DNA of 64,000 nt, from the NCBI RefSeq assembly GCF_032164335.1, contig NZ_CP134152.1, forward strand, positions 558,001 to 622,000, read 5' to 3'. Under the pieces are notes generated by a model. The model was not told where the DNA came from and searched no databases. It saw only the letters and a list, made by a program, of their open reading frames with translations. How positions within the stretch are numbered: position 1 is the stretch's first letter; every line of letters starts with the position of its first letter. Shown one piece after another: positions 20,013 to 28,928 of the stretch. The DNA is from Winslowiella toletana (lineage in GTDB: Bacteria > Pseudomonadota > Gammaproteobacteria > Enterobacterales > Enterobacteriaceae). The position numbers and the translations under genes were made by a program.

Positions 20013-22397
20013 ATGATGCATTTCCGCCATACCCTGCTTGCCGCTTCGTTACTGTTTACCTTTCATACTTTTGCTGCTCCGGCTGGCGATTTGCCGTTAA
20101 TGCCGTGGCCACAGCAGGTTGAGCAACCCGCCAGCGGCGGCAAGCTGGTGCTGGATCGTCAGCTGACGCTGCAAATCAGCGGTGATTATCTGGCCGGTGC
20201 CGAACAGCGTTGGCGACAGCGCATTGCGCGCCAAACTGGCTGGGAGCTGGAACCGCAACCGGCGCAGGTCGCGAATCCGACCATCAGGATAATTATTGAG
20301 CAAGCGGTCGATCCACAACCGCTGCCGCACAGTGACGAAAGCTACCGGCTGGATGTGACGGAGCAGGGTGTGACTCTCAATGCTCACAGCCGCTTCGGCG
20401 CCATGAGAGGCATGGAGACGCTATTACAGCTGATTCAGAACGACAGCCAGAACAGCGCTATTCCACTGGTCAGCATCAGTGATAAACCGCGCTTTCCCTG
20501 GCGCGGCGTACTGATCGACTCGGCGCGTCACTTTATGCCGCTGGAGACCATTAAACGCCAGATTGACGGCATCGCCGCTGCGCGAATGAACGTATTTCAC
20601 TGGCATCTGACTGACGATCAGGGCTGGCGCTTTGCCTCGAGCCACTATCCACAGCTACAGCAGCAAGCCAGCGATGGATTGTTTTACACTCAGGACCAGA
20701 TGAAGAGTATCGTGCGCTACGCCACCGATCGCGGTATTCGCGTGGTGCCGGAGCTGGACCTGCCGGGGCATGCGTCAGCGATAGCCGTGGCGATGCCGGA
20801 GCTGATCGCTGCGCCTGGCCCTTACAGCATGGAACGCGGTTGGGGAGTGTTTAAACCGCTGCTGGACCCAACCCGCGACGAGGTTTATCGCTTTATCGAT
20901 ACGCTGGTGGGGGAGATGGCCGAAATTTTTCCTGATCCTTATTTGCATATTGGCGGTGATGAAGTGGATGCCAGCCAGTGGCAGGCGTCCGCTCAGATTC
21001 AGCAGTTTATGCAGCAGCACAATCTGAAAGATGAGCATGCTTTACAGGCCTGGTTTAATGCGCGGGTCGAGAAGATCCTCGAAAAACATCAGCGTCAGAT
21101 GGTGGGCTGGGATGAAATTTATCATCCCGATCTGCCGCGATCTATTTTGATTCAGTCGTGGCAGGGGCAGGATGCGCTCGGTGCGGTGGCGAAGGACAAT
21201 TTTCGCGGTATTTTATCCACCGGTTTCTATCTTGATCAGCCACAGCCAGCTGCTTATCACTATCGCAATGAAGTCTCTCCGCACGGGCTGGAGGGGGCCG
21301 ATCGCCTACACGCCGATGAACATGCACAAAGCTGGCAATTCAGCATGCCACGGCTGAAAGGCAGTGCGGTCACCGGCAGTTTTACGCTGATCGATGGCGC
21401 TGATGGCTGGCGCGGTTTTATCGACTTTAGCGGCAAGTCGCGGCGTATGGTGCGCGATATCCACTGGTTGTCACCGAATCAGCTCAGTTTTAGCGTCGAC
21501 AGCTGGATGGGCGAGGTGCAGCCGGTGGTCAGCTTAAGCGGAGAGCAGCTCAGCGGTTATCTGCGGGTCGGGAATGTGCGTTATCCGACCACTGGCAGCA
21601 AGCTGGCGCAGATTCCGACAGGGATTCAGCCGGTGGTGCCGGATGAGCAACAGCAGCAGGAAAACCTGATGGGGGGGGAGGCGGCGCTGTGGGCAGAAAA
21701 TATCAATGCCAGCATACTGGATATCAAACTGTGGCCACGGGCATTTGCGGTGGCTGAACGGTTATGGTCGGCGAAAGACGTCACTGACGAAGCCAATATG
21801 TACCGACGGCTGGCGGCGGTCGATCGCTGGTCTGCGGTATCGGTTGGATTGCAGCAGCATGCCCAGACGCAAAGCCAGATGATGCGTCTGGCGAACAGCA
21901 GCGATATCGTGCCGCTACAGATTTTCAGTGAAGCGCTGGAACCGGCACAGTATTACACCCGTCAGCATCTGAAGTTCCAGGCCGGTAATTATCACCAGTT
22001 TGAGCCGCTTAATCGTCTGGCCGATGCGCTACCGGCGGAGAGCGATAAAGTGCGTCAGTTGGATCAACAGGTCGATGCGTTAATTGCCGATCGCGGCAAC
22101 AGCCAGGCGGCGCAGGCGATTCGTCAGCAGCTGTTACGATGGCAGAGCAATATCCCGCAGGTGATGCCGCTGATCGAAAGTAACTATCAGCTGAAGGCGA
22201 TGCAGCCGCTCGCCAGCCAGGTGGCACAAATCAGTGAGATGGGGATTGCGCTGGTAAATGCGTTTGAGAGCCATCGGGCATTTGGTGCCCATCAGGTGGC
22301 ACAGATGCAGGCTACGCTGGATGAGGCGGCAAAAACGCAGGATGAAGTGGTTATTGCGCTGGTCTATCCGATTGAGAAATTATTACGCGCCAATTAA
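20013..22397 (+). CDS. Secreted/periplasmic beta-N-acetylhexosaminidase (GH20)
   Basis: Predicted to remove terminal beta-linked GlcNAc/GalNAc, e.g. from chitin oligomers, by substrate-assisted catalysis. The start MMHFRHTLLAASLLFTF at 20013 (or the next ATG, 20016) follows AAAAGGGA; 794 aa. A Sec signal peptide ends near FAAPAG. Then an N-terminal GH20b domain (about 30-160) and a catalytic TIM barrel with HWHLTDDQGWR and the catalytic pair in HIGGDEVDASQW (about residue 320). An insert of roughly 130 residues (about 420-550, rich in SWxGxVQP/DFSGKSRR-type beta segments) splits the barrel before the final GGEAALWAENI-motif strand. The C-terminus is helical. It converges on ridA. The E. coli region lacks this gene. 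Confidence 0.85.
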   Translation: MMHFRHTLLAASLLFTFHTFAAPAGDLPLMPWPQQVEQPASGGKLVLDRQLTLQISGDYLAGAEQRWRQRIARQTGWELEPQPAQVANPTIRIIIEQAVDPQPLPHSDESYRLDVTEQGVTLNAHSRFGAMRGMETLLQLIQNDSQNSAIPLVSISDKPRFPWRGVLIDSARHFMPLETIKRQIDGIAAARMNVFHWHLTDDQGWRFASSHYPQLQQQASDGLFYTQDQMKSIVRYATDRGIRVVPELDLPGHASAIAVAMPELIAAPGPYSMERGWGVFKPLLDPTRDEVYRFIDTLVGEMAEIFPDPYLHIGGDEVDASQWQASAQIQQFMQQHNLKDEHALQAWFNARVEKILEKHQRQMVGWDEIYHPDLPRSILIQSWQGQDALGAVAKDNFRGILSTGFYLDQPQPAAYHYRNEVSPHGLEGADRLHADEHAQSWQFSMPRLKGSAVTGSFTLIDGADGWRGFIDFSGKSRRMVRDIHWLSPNQLSFSVDSWMGEVQPVVSLSGEQLSGYLRVGNVRYPTTGSKLAQIPTGIQPVVPDEQQQQENLMGGEAALWAENINASILDIKLWPRAFAVAERLWSAKDVTDEANMYRRLAAVDRWSAVSVGLQQHAQTQSQMMRLANSSDIVPLQIFSEALEPAQYYTRQHLKFQAGNYHQFEPLNRLADALPAESDKVRQLDQQVDALIADRGNSQAAQAIRQQLLRWQSNIPQVMPLIESNYQLKAMQPLASQVAQISEMGIALVNAFESHRAFGAHQVAQMQATLDEAAKTQDEVVIALVYPIEKLLRAN

Positions 22398-22403
22398 GCG
22401 TAG

Positions 22404-22423
22404 GGGAGCCGTTTTCGGCTCCC
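22404..22423. terminator. Hairpin between hexosaminidase gene and ridA
   Basis: GGGAGCC-GTTTTC-GGCTCCC is a perfect 7-bp stem 6 bases after the hexosaminidase stop and 7 bases from the ridA stop, so it serves both convergent genes. It has the GTTTTC loop seen in the other hairpins of this family. Confidence 0.65.
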
Positions 22424-22430
22424 GTCATCT

Positions 22431-22817
22431 TTAACGACGCACGGCGATCGCTTCGATCTCAATCTTCACATCTTTTGGTAAACGCGCCACTTCAACACAG
22501 GAGCGCGCCGGGAAGCTGGCGTTATGCTCGCTGAAAAATGCTTCGTAAGTCGCATTCACGGTAGCGAAATCATTCAGATCTTTGACAAATACCGTGGTTT
22601 TGACGATATCGCCGACCTGCAAGCCAGCCGCCTCAACGATCGCTTTTACGTTTTCCAGCGACTGGCGTGCCTGCGCGGAGACCTCATCCGCCACTGCGCC
22701 GGTTTTCGGATCGACCGGAATCTGGCCTGAAGTGATGATCATGCTGCCCAGATCGACACCCTGGACATACGGGCCAATCGCAGCGGGTGCGTTTTCAGTA
22801 CTGATTTCACGAGACAT
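22431..22817 (-). CDS. ridA: 2-iminobutanoate/2-iminopropanoate deaminase RidA
   Basis: RidA hydrolyses reactive enamine/imine intermediates made by PLP enzymes such as threonine dehydratase. The start at 22817 (MSREISTENAPAAIGPYVQG) follows AGGAG and gives 128 aa, the E. coli length. Hallmarks: IITSGQIPVDP, KTTVFVKDLNDFATVNATYE and PARSCVEVARLPKDVKIEIEAIA, including the substrate-binding Arg in ARSCVEV. The neighbour pyrI is transcribed in the same direction. Confidence 0.96.
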   Translation of the reverse strand: MSREISTENAPAAIGPYVQGVDLGSMIITSGQIPVDPKTGAVADEVSAQARQSLENVKAIVEAAGLQVGDIVKTTVFVKDLNDFATVNATYEAFFSEHNASFPARSCVEVARLPKDVKIEIEAIAVRR

Positions 22818-22874
22818 CGTTTCTCCTGTCATTTTTTGCTGATTGTCCGCCCATTATAGGCGGCACCAAAGTGA

Positions 22875-23339
22875 TTACCAGTTCGCCAGCACCACGTGAT
22901 GGGCAAACTCTTTTTCGCAATATTTGCACTTCAGGTGAACATCATCGTGGCGTTTTTTCACCGCAAAACTGGAGGTAACCGGCTCGCTGCGGCTGATACA
23001 GTTGCTGTTCGGGCAGGTCAGCACCCGCTCAATGCGATCCGGCAGCGTCGGGGCGATCTTGCCGACCACTTCATACTCATCAATTCGGTTCACCGTGGCG
23101 TGCGGCGCATAAACCGCCAGCTGATTGATCTGATCGTCGGTCAGAAAGGTATTTTCGATCTTGATCAGATCTTTGCGTCCCAGCTCGCCGGAAGGCAGGT
23201 TCAGGCCGATAGTAATACGTTGATCGGTTTCCGTCAGGCGAAACAGCGTTAACAATTTAAATCCGATCTGCGCCGGGATATGGTCGATGACCGTGCCGCG
23301 TTTAATTGCTTCAACCTGCAGTTTAGTATCCTGCGTCAT
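22875..23339 (-). CDS. pyrI: Aspartate carbamoyltransferase regulatory chain
   Basis: PyrI binds CTP/ATP and gives allosteric control to the PyrB catalytic trimers. 154 aa. N-terminal nucleotide-binding domain ([21 protein letters not shown]) and C-terminal zinc domain with cysteines in CPNSNC and CKYC. It lies 12 bp downstream of pyrB in the conserved pyrBI operon. Confidence 0.97.
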   Translation of the reverse strand: MTQDTKLQVEAIKRGTVIDHIPAQIGFKLLTLFRLTETDQRITIGLNLPSGELGRKDLIKIENTFLTDDQINQLAVYAPHATVNRIDEYEVVGKIAPTLPDRIERVLTCPNSNCISRSEPVTSSFAVKKRHDDVHLKCKYCEKEFAHHVVLANW

Positions 23340-23351
23340 AATTGTTTCCCC

Positions 23352-24287
23352 TTACAGAGTCAGTTCGCGATTCAGGACCAGCGCCAGCAGCGCCTGACGT
23401 GCATAAATGCCGTTGCCCGCCTGCTGGAAATACCAGGCATGAGGTGTGGCATCAACATCGGTGGTGATTTCATCAATGCGCGGCAGCGGGTGCAGCACCT
23501 TCATATTGTCGCGCGCACCGATCAGATCGGCCGCGCGCAGTACAAACTGTGCCTTCACATTGGCGTATTCCGACGGATCAAGACGCTCTTTCTGCACCCG
23601 CGTCATATACAGAATATCGACCTGCGGAATCACCTCTTCAATGGTGTCGTGGCGGCTCCAGGCAATGCCCTGCTCATCCAGCATATCGGTGATGTAGGCA
23701 GGCATGGCCAGCGCGTCCGGGGCGATAAAGAAGAAACGGTTCCCGTCGAATTTCGCCAGCGCCTGCGCCAGCGAGTGCACGGTGCGGCCATATTTCAGGT
23801 CACCGACCATCGCCACATTCAGGTTGCTGAGGCGGCTCTGGGTTTCCTGAATGGTAAACAGGTCGAGTAAGGTCTGGGTAGGATGCTGATTGGCACCGTC
23901 ACCGGCATTCAGAATCGGCACGCCGCCGGAGAACTCGGTCGCCAGCCGCGCCGCGCCTTCCTGCGGATGACGCATCACAATGGCATCGACATAGGTGCCA
24001 ATCACCGAAATGGTGTCGGCGAGGGTTTCGCCTTTCTTACCCAGCGAGGTGTTGCTGCCGTCGGCAAAGCCCACCACTGCCGCGCCTAAACGATGCATCG
24101 CCGTTTCAAAAGAGAGGCGCGTACGCGTAGAGGCTTCAAAAAAGCAGCTGGCAATCACATTGTGCTTCAGCAGTTCTGGCTGTGGCCGGGCTTTCAGGCT
24201 GGCGGCAGTGTTCAGCACCAGCTCCAGCTCAGCACGATTCAGATCGTTAATCGAAATAATATGTTTGTGATACAGCGGATTGGCCAT
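23352..24287 (-). CDS. pyrB: Aspartate carbamoyltransferase catalytic subunit
   Basis: Catalyses carbamoyl phosphate + aspartate to N-carbamoyl-aspartate, the committed step of pyrimidine synthesis. The start [16 protein letters not shown] at 24287 gives 311 aa, the E. coli length; the frame extends upstream but only into the attenuator. Conserved motifs: carbamoyl-phosphate site [12 protein letters not shown] (about residues 50-60), [17 protein letters not shown] and HPLPRIDEI. Expression is expected to follow UTP-sensing attenuation at the leader described separately. Confidence 0.97.
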   Translation of the reverse strand: MANPLYHKHIISINDLNRAELELVLNTAASLKARPQPELLKHNVIASCFFEASTRTRLSFETAMHRLGAAVVGFADGSNTSLGKKGETLADTISVIGTYVDAIVMRHPQEGAARLATEFSGGVPILNAGDGANQHPTQTLLDLFTIQETQSRLSNLNVAMVGDLKYGRTVHSLAQALAKFDGNRFFFIAPDALAMPAYITDMLDEQGIAWSRHDTIEEVIPQVDILYMTRVQKERLDPSEYANVKAQFVLRAADLIGARDNMKVLHPLPRIDEITTDVDATPHAWYFQQAGNGIYARQALLALVLNRELTL

Positions 24288-24441
24288 CTTCACTCTCCTC
24301 TGGGCGTGCCGAAAAACGGACAAAAAAAAGCCCCTTCAATGAGGGGCTTTTTTTAAGATCGGGTATGCAACGGAAGGAAAAAGGTGCACCGCCTGCAAGC
24401 AGACGTGGTTGAGCGGTAATCTCAAAGGTGCTCAGATGCAT
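24247..24441 (-). CDS. pyrL: pyrBI leader peptide ORF (PyrL-like)
   Basis: The ORF starts [18 protein letters not shown] at ATG 24441, preceded by the strong site GGGAGGAAG, and runs through the attenuator hairpin. In enterobacteria, coupling of ribosomes on such a leader to RNA polymerase pausing at U-rich sequence (here CCTTTTTCCTTCCGTT on the minus strand) decides termination before pyrB. Unlike the 44-aa E. coli PyrL, which stops before pyrB, this frame (64 aa) passes the pyrB ATG and stops 41 bases inside it. The peptide sequence itself is not like E. coli PyrL; identity rests on position, ribosome site and overlap with the terminator. Confidence 0.65.
   Translation of the reverse strand: MHLSTFEITAQPRLLAGGAPFSFRCIPDLKKSPSLKGLFFVRFSARPEESEDGQSAVSQTYYFD
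24323..24354 (-). terminator. pyrBI attenuator terminator
   Basis: Minus-strand AAAAAAAGCCCC-TCATTGAA-GGGGCTTTTTTTT forms a strong stem with an eight-T tract, 36 bp before the pyrB ATG and inside the leader ORF. This is the classic location of the UTP-responsive attenuator. Confidence 0.88.
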
Positions 24442-24534
24442 ACTTCCTCCCGGCAAAGTGTCGGGCATTATACTGAATCAAAATTTCGCATCAAGCGAAA
24501 ATCGTCGTTGAAGTAACCGTTTGCCTGGCGATTG

Positions 24535-25545
24535 CTACGGCAGTTTTGCCAGCGTTGCCACCATCACGGCTTTGATGGTGTGCAGGCGGTTTTCAGCCTG
24601 GTCGAACACAATACTGTGGGCGGATTCAAATACTTCATCGGTGACTTCCATGCCGCCATGCAGGCCGTATTGCTCTGCCATCTGCTTACCAAGCGCGGTC
24701 TGATCGTCATGAAATGCCGGCAGACAGTGAAGGAACTTCACCTGTGGGTTGCCGGTTTGCTGCAACATCGCCATATTAACCTGGTAATTGCGCAGTAATG
24801 CGATACGCTCCTGCCACACCTCTTTTGGCTCGCCCATCGAAACCCAGACATCGGTGTAAATAAAGTCAGCTCCGTTAACGCCTTCGGCAATATCTTCCGT
24901 CAGGGTAATTTTACCGCCGGTTTTTTCTGCCGCCTGGCGACACTCAGCGACCAGCGCCTCCTCCGGCCAGCAGCCTTTCGGCGCCACCAGGCGCAGATCC
25001 AGCCCGACCAGCGCCGCCGCTTCCAGCATGGTATTACCCATATTATTGCGGGCGTCGCCAACATAGACAAAGGTCATCTCTCGCAGGGATTTCTGCGGCA
25101 GATGTTCCTGCATGGTCAGCAGATCGGCCAGCAGCTGGGTGGGATGGAACTCGTTGGTCAGGCCATTCCACACCGGCACTCCGGCGTATTCCGCCAGCGT
25201 CTGCACGATTTCCTGACCGTGACCGCGATACTGAATAGCGTGATACATGCGGCCCAGCACGCGGGCGGTATCTTTGATCGACTCTTTATGACCAATCTGG
25301 CTGCCGCTTGGGCCAAGATAAGTGACGTTAGCGCCCTGATCGAATGCGGCAACTTCGAAAGAGCATCGGGTACGAGTCGAGTCTTTTTCGAAGATGAGCG
25401 CGATATTTTTTCCTTTCAGATGCTGAACTTCTTCACCGTTTTTTTTATCACTTTTTAACGCTGAGGCCAGCGCCAGCAGGGCGTTGATTTCAGCGGGGGT
25501 AAAATCGAGCAGCCTGAGGAAATGGCGTTGATATAACTGACTCAT
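24535..25545 (-). CDS. argI: Ornithine carbamoyltransferase
   Basis: Converts ornithine and carbamoyl phosphate to citrulline in arginine synthesis. 336 aa. Motifs: carbamoyl-phosphate site [39 protein letters not shown], and ornithine-binding DVWVSMG and [10 protein letters not shown]. It lies upstream of pyrBI in the same orientation as E. coli argI, beside rraB, so argI is preferred over argF. It is controlled by two ARG boxes immediately upstream. Confidence 0.96.
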   Translation of the reverse strand: MSQLYQRHFLRLLDFTPAEINALLALASALKSDKKNGEEVQHLKGKNIALIFEKDSTRTRCSFEVAAFDQGANVTYLGPSGSQIGHKESIKDTARVLGRMYHAIQYRGHGQEIVQTLAEYAGVPVWNGLTNEFHPTQLLADLLTMQEHLPQKSLREMTFVYVGDARNNMGNTMLEAAALVGLDLRLVAPKGCWPEEALVAECRQAAEKTGGKITLTEDIAEGVNGADFIYTDVWVSMGEPKEVWQERIALLRNYQVNMAMLQQTGNPQVKFLHCLPAFHDDQTALGKQMAEQYGLHGGMEVTDEVFESAHSIVFDQAENRLHTIKAVMVATLAKLP

Positions 25546-25567
25546 ACAGCACTCCGTGTGTCACTTT

Positions 25568-25612
25568 AATTGAATTTAAATTCAATTTAACCGTATGAAT
25601 ATGCATTTTCAA
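25568..25612 (-). promoter_or_regulatory. Tandem ARG boxes (ArgR operator) of argI
   Basis: Box 1 (25568-25587) contains TTGAATTTAAATTCAA, a perfect palindrome matching TGAATWWWWATTCA. Box 2 (25595-25612) is ATGAATATGCATTTTCAA, a near match. The two 18-bp boxes are separated by a few bases, the arrangement bound by one ArgR hexamer. They start 23 bp upstream of the argI ATG. Confidence 0.88.
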
Positions 25613-25709
25613 GCCTGACCAAAAGAAACTTTTCGTTTTGTGTAGTGGCGCGAACGGCGCTGTGGGAAAATAATCAAACTTACTGTCGAATATTTTGAGG
25701 AACAGGATC

Positions 25710-26138
25710 ATGGCTTACGAAGAATTGCTGGAAGAGCAGCGCGAAGAAACGCGTCTGATTATCGAAGAACTGCTGGAAGATGGCAGCGATCCCGATGCGC
25801 TCTATGCCATTGAACATCATCTTTCCTGTAACAATTTCGACTCACTGGAAAAAGTGGCGGTGGATGCGTTCAAGCTGGGTTACGAGGTGAGTGAACCGGA
25901 AGAGCTGGATCTGGATGACGGCACTAAAGTGATGTGCTGCGACATTATCAGTGAAGGTGCGCTGAACGCTGAGCTGATTGATGCCCAGGTTGAGCAACTG
26001 GTTATCCTTGCGGCGAAGTACAACGTGGATTACGACGGCTGGGGCACCTACTTTGAAGATCCTGATGCTCAGGATGACGAAGGCGAAGAGGGTGAAGAGG
26101 GTGAAGTCGACGAAGACGATACTGGCGTTCGCCACTAA
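25710..26138 (+). CDS. rraB: Regulator of ribonuclease activity B
   Basis: RraB binds RNase E and modulates degradosome activity. The start at 25710 ([20 protein letters not shown]) follows GAGGAACAGG and gives 142 aa. Highly conserved core [20 protein letters not shown] and DAQVEQL...[11 protein letters not shown]. The C-terminus is a strongly acidic Asp/Glu tract ending TGVRH, as in E. coli, slightly longer here. It is divergent from argI. Confidence 0.95.
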   Translation: MAYEELLEEQREETRLIIEELLEDGSDPDALYAIEHHLSCNNFDSLEKVAVDAFKLGYEVSEPEELDLDDGTKVMCCDIISEGALNAELIDAQVEQLVILAAKYNVDYDGWGTYFEDPDAQDDEGEEGEEGEVDEDDTGVRH

Positions 26139-26160
26139 TTTGGGTGCAGACCATTAACCT

Positions 26161-26180
26161 GGGCGGCGAAAACGCCGCCC
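26161..26180 (+). terminator. Hairpin after rraB
   Basis: GGGCGGCGAAAACGCCGCCC is a perfect 8-bp stem with an AAAA loop. The identical 20-mer occurs at 32271-32290. No T-tract follows, so termination is unproven. Confidence 0.55.
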
Positions 26181-26199
26181 CTGAACTTAATCTGGCGTA

Positions 26200-26970
26200 A
26201 TGAACTATTCTGAACTGCTTGCTCCAATCCACCGCTTCTTACACTGCACGACGCCGCAAGCCTGGATTGATGAGGCGCGCAAAGCCGAAAATCTGCCAAT
26301 CCTGCTGACCGACCACCTGGTGTGTGAGCTGAAAGCGGCACAAACCGCCATCTGGCTAATCCGTAAGTATGTCGCCGACAAAGAGAGCGGTGATGCGCTG
26401 CTGGCGTGGCTCAAACCTTACGAAAACTTCGTCCATAGCGAAAACTACGATCTGCACTTTTTAGATGCGCATAAAAGCCTGTCGAAAAGCGTGATAACCC
26501 GTGGCGATCTGCCGTATGCCGATGAGCTGGTGGAAAAGATGGTGCTGCTGATTAAAGAAGAGCTACACCATTTTTATCAGGTACTGGAAATTATGCAGTC
26601 GCGCAATATTCCGTATATTAAAATCACCGCCAGCCGTTATGCCAAAGGGCTACTGCGTGAGGTCACCACTCATGAGCCGGATACGCTGGTGGATAAACTG
26701 ATCTGCGGGGCGTATATCGAAGCGCGTTCCTGCGAGCGTTTTGCCAGCCTGGCGCCTTACCTGGATGAGGAGCTGGAGAAATTCTATCTGTCGCTGCTGC
26801 GTTCAGAGGCGCGCCATTATCAGGATTATCTGGCGCTGGCGGCCCGAATCTCGCCGACAGATATCAGCGCGCGGGTCAGAAAGATTGGTGAAACCGAAGC
26901 GAAACTGATTCAGCAGCCCGACAGCGAGCTGCGTTTTCACAGTGGCGTTCCGCAGGGGACGCCACTGTAA
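26200..26970 (+). CDS. miaE: tRNA-(ms2io6A37) hydroxylase MiaE
   Basis: MiaE is a non-haem diiron monooxygenase that hydroxylates ms2i6A at position 37 of tRNAs reading UNN codons; it needs O2. 256 aa, close to the Salmonella protein (MNYSELLAPIHRFLHC...). Ferritin-like diiron ligands appear in the LVCELKAAQTA helix, IKEELHHFYQVLEIM (ExxH), GAYIEARSCERF and RSEARHYQDY (ExxH as EARH). The gene sits between rraB and yjgM as in Salmonella; E. coli K-12 lacks it. Confidence 0.95.
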   Translation: MNYSELLAPIHRFLHCTTPQAWIDEARKAENLPILLTDHLVCELKAAQTAIWLIRKYVADKESGDALLAWLKPYENFVHSENYDLHFLDAHKSLSKSVITRGDLPYADELVEKMVLLIKEELHHFYQVLEIMQSRNIPYIKITASRYAKGLLREVTTHEPDTLVDKLICGAYIEARSCERFASLAPYLDEELEKFYLSLLRSEARHYQDYLALAARISPTDISARVRKIGETEAKLIQQPDSELRFHSGVPQGTPL

Positions 26971-26990
26971 GGGCGTCGTTTTCGACGCCC
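26971..26990 (+). terminator. Hairpin immediately after miaE
   Basis: GGGCGTCGTTTTCGACGCCC has an 8-bp perfect stem with a TTTT loop and starts at the base after the miaE stop. Convergent with yjgM (stop 25 bp away). Confidence 0.6.
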
Positions 26991-27015
26991 GCGTCAATGC
27001 GGCGGGATTTCTGCG

Positions 27016-27519
27016 TTACAAATCCCGCAGCATCGTCACTTCACAATCCACATGCCCGGTACATCCCATCGGACCGTCGATATGGCGAAAACCTAACTGT
27101 TCATACAGTTTGATTGCGCGCGTCAGCGACGCGGTAGTTTCCAGATAGCAGCGTTGAAAGCCGCGTTCACGGGCAAATTCCATCGCCTGTAGTGCCAGCG
27201 TACGCGCCAGACCTAACCCGCGCACGCCGGGTAAAAAATACATCTTCTGTAGTTCGCAGATATCGGGTTCACTGCACAGCAGCGGTGCGACACCGCCGCC
27301 GCCGACCACTTTGCCATCAAGCTCGACAACCCAGTATGCGCTGTTGGCTTCACTGTAGAGTTCAAATAAGCGATCCAGATTTGGATCGGATACCGTATAG
27401 CCTTTATCAGCCGTCAGACCAAATTCGGCGGATACCTCGCGGATGACCTGAGCAATCAGCGGGTTATCTGTTGGCATAATGGGGCGTACCCGAACGTCAG
27501 CCTGAGTTGCGGTTGTCAT
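27016..27519 (-). CDS. yjgM: GNAT-family acetyltransferase YjgM
   Basis: The start at 27519 ([20 protein letters not shown]) gives 167 aa, the E. coli length; a 9-codon upstream extension is possible but unneeded. GNAT motif A is visible as [18 protein letters not shown] (RxxGLA form, about residues 100-117), followed by [22 protein letters not shown]. coli YjgM has the same neighbours; an O-acetyl-serine role has been proposed for it, which I cannot judge from sequence. Confidence 0.92.
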   Translation of the reverse strand: MTTATQADVRVRPIMPTDNPLIAQVIREVSAEFGLTADKGYTVSDPNLDRLFELYSEANSAYWVVELDGKVVGGGGVAPLLCSEPDICELQKMYFLPGVRGLGLARTLALQAMEFARERGFQRCYLETTASLTRAIKLYEQLGFRHIDGPMGCTGHVDCEVTMLRDL

Positions 27520-27756
27520 ACTGCTCACTCGATAATAATTTTGCAAAAGAGGAGTGTTTTAATAACACCGCTGGCGGGTGGATGCAATGCTGTTGCGCTT
27601 ATCTGTGCGCTGGTCAGTACCCGTCAGCGCGAGATTTCTGATAAGAATGTCTATTGTCGTCGATGACACACCCGGTTTAAATAAGCGGATCAATAATCAT
27701 GCTGAACGCTGCATTTGGCGTATTTAATGGATAATTAATTTTCAGGAAGAAAATTT

Positions 27757-28872
27757 ATGGCAATCGATCTTGCTGTTCCGCAAAAACATGCGGTGCTTTT
27801 TCATGGTAACTGTACGGAATACCTCGCGCTGTGGCTGAGTAATCTGGCGTTGACGATTCTGACGCTGGGAATCTATTCCGCCTGGGCAACCGTCCGTCGT
27901 CGGCGTTATTTTTATCAAAATACCGAAATTGATGGCAACCGCTTTACTTACCATGGCCGCCCGCTGGATATTCTGCAAGGGCGTATTATTGTCATTGCCG
28001 CGCTGAGTACACTGTTTATTCTGTCAGCGGCGATGCCGGATTTTGTCGTCATCTTTATACTGGCATTTCTGGCGCTGATGCCGTGGCTGATTATTAATCG
28101 CTGGCGCTACAAAGCGCTGATGAGCCGCTTTCGAGGCCAGCAATTTAACTATCATTGCCGCCCAGCGCGTGCTTACTGGAGCCTGTATCTCTGCCCGCTT
28201 TTACTGTTTATCGCGTGGTATCTGGTGGTGAGCATCGTCGGGCTGGCGGCGATTGATTGCGAAAGCCTTACCCGTTCACTGGTATTGGCTGGCTTAGCGC
28301 TGGTGATGTTTATTATTGGGCTGGCGGTGGTGAAGGGGATGGTTACCACTCTGTACTACAGTCTGTATATCAATAATATGGCTTTCGCTAACAGGCGCTT
28401 TAAGGCCGTTCTGGTTAAGCGTGTTTTTATCAAAATGGTACTCATTAGTTTTTTAATTATCTTTCCATTTATTATTGCTGCCGGATTAATGATTGATTCG
28501 CTATTTTTAACCTTATTTTACGCCATGCTGTTTGCCGGAGACTGGCAGATGATCCTTGCGCTGATGGTGGGAAATATTACCCATCTGACTATGATATTGA
28601 TGGTATTGCTGGTCGGCAGCCGAATTTCCACCGCCTGGCTGTCGGTGGCGCAGCGCAATGATATTTTTAATAAAACCCGGCTGGGCGAGAATATCCAACT
28701 GAAATCAACCGCACGCCCGCTGGCGTTTATTGGCCTGATGCTGACTAACAGTCTGATTATTATTATTACCTTCGGTGTTGGTACGCCACTGGCTGAAATT
28801 CGCCTGGCGCGCTATCTGGCGCAAACCACCTTACTGGAGGGCGATCTGGCGTTGCTGAATGTCGGGAGTTAA
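27757..28872 (+). CDS. yjgN: DUF898 inner-membrane protein YjgN
   Basis: 371 aa, with a signature near the N-terminus: FHGN.TEYLALWLSNLALTI, TLGIYSAWATVRRRRYFYQN and GNRFTYHGRPLDIL, typical of DUF898. About eight hydrophobic segments (e.g. residues 25-45, 78-98, 100-115, 145-165, 178-200, 225-250, 265-290, 325-345). Integral inner-membrane protein of unknown role; it sits between yjgM and valS as in E. coli. The E. coli homologue is 398 aa with a longer tail. Confidence 0.9.
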   Translation: MAIDLAVPQKHAVLFHGNCTEYLALWLSNLALTILTLGIYSAWATVRRRRYFYQNTEIDGNRFTYHGRPLDILQGRIIVIAALSTLFILSAAMPDFVVIFILAFLALMPWLIINRWRYKALMSRFRGQQFNYHCRPARAYWSLYLCPLLLFIAWYLVVSIVGLAAIDCESLTRSLVLAGLALVMFIIGLAVVKGMVTTLYYSLYINNMAFANRRFKAVLVKRVFIKMVLISFLIIFPFIIAAGLMIDSLFLTLFYAMLFAGDWQMILALMVGNITHLTMILMVLLVGSRISTAWLSVAQRNDIFNKTRLGENIQLKSTARPLAFIGLMLTNSLIIIITFGVGTPLAEIRLARYLAQTTLLEGDLALLNVGS

Positions 28873-28892
28873 ACCGGGAAGGGGAACTCAGC

Positions 28893-28920
28893 AGCGTGGC
28901 CGGGCGAACCCGGCCACGCT
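28893..28920. terminator. 12-bp perfect hairpin between yjgN and valS
   Basis: AGCGTGGCCGGG-CGAA-CCCGGCCACGCT lies between the two convergent stops. No T-tract; probably a bidirectional terminator or 3'-end stabiliser. Confidence 0.6.
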
Positions 28921-28928
28921 GGTACAGA

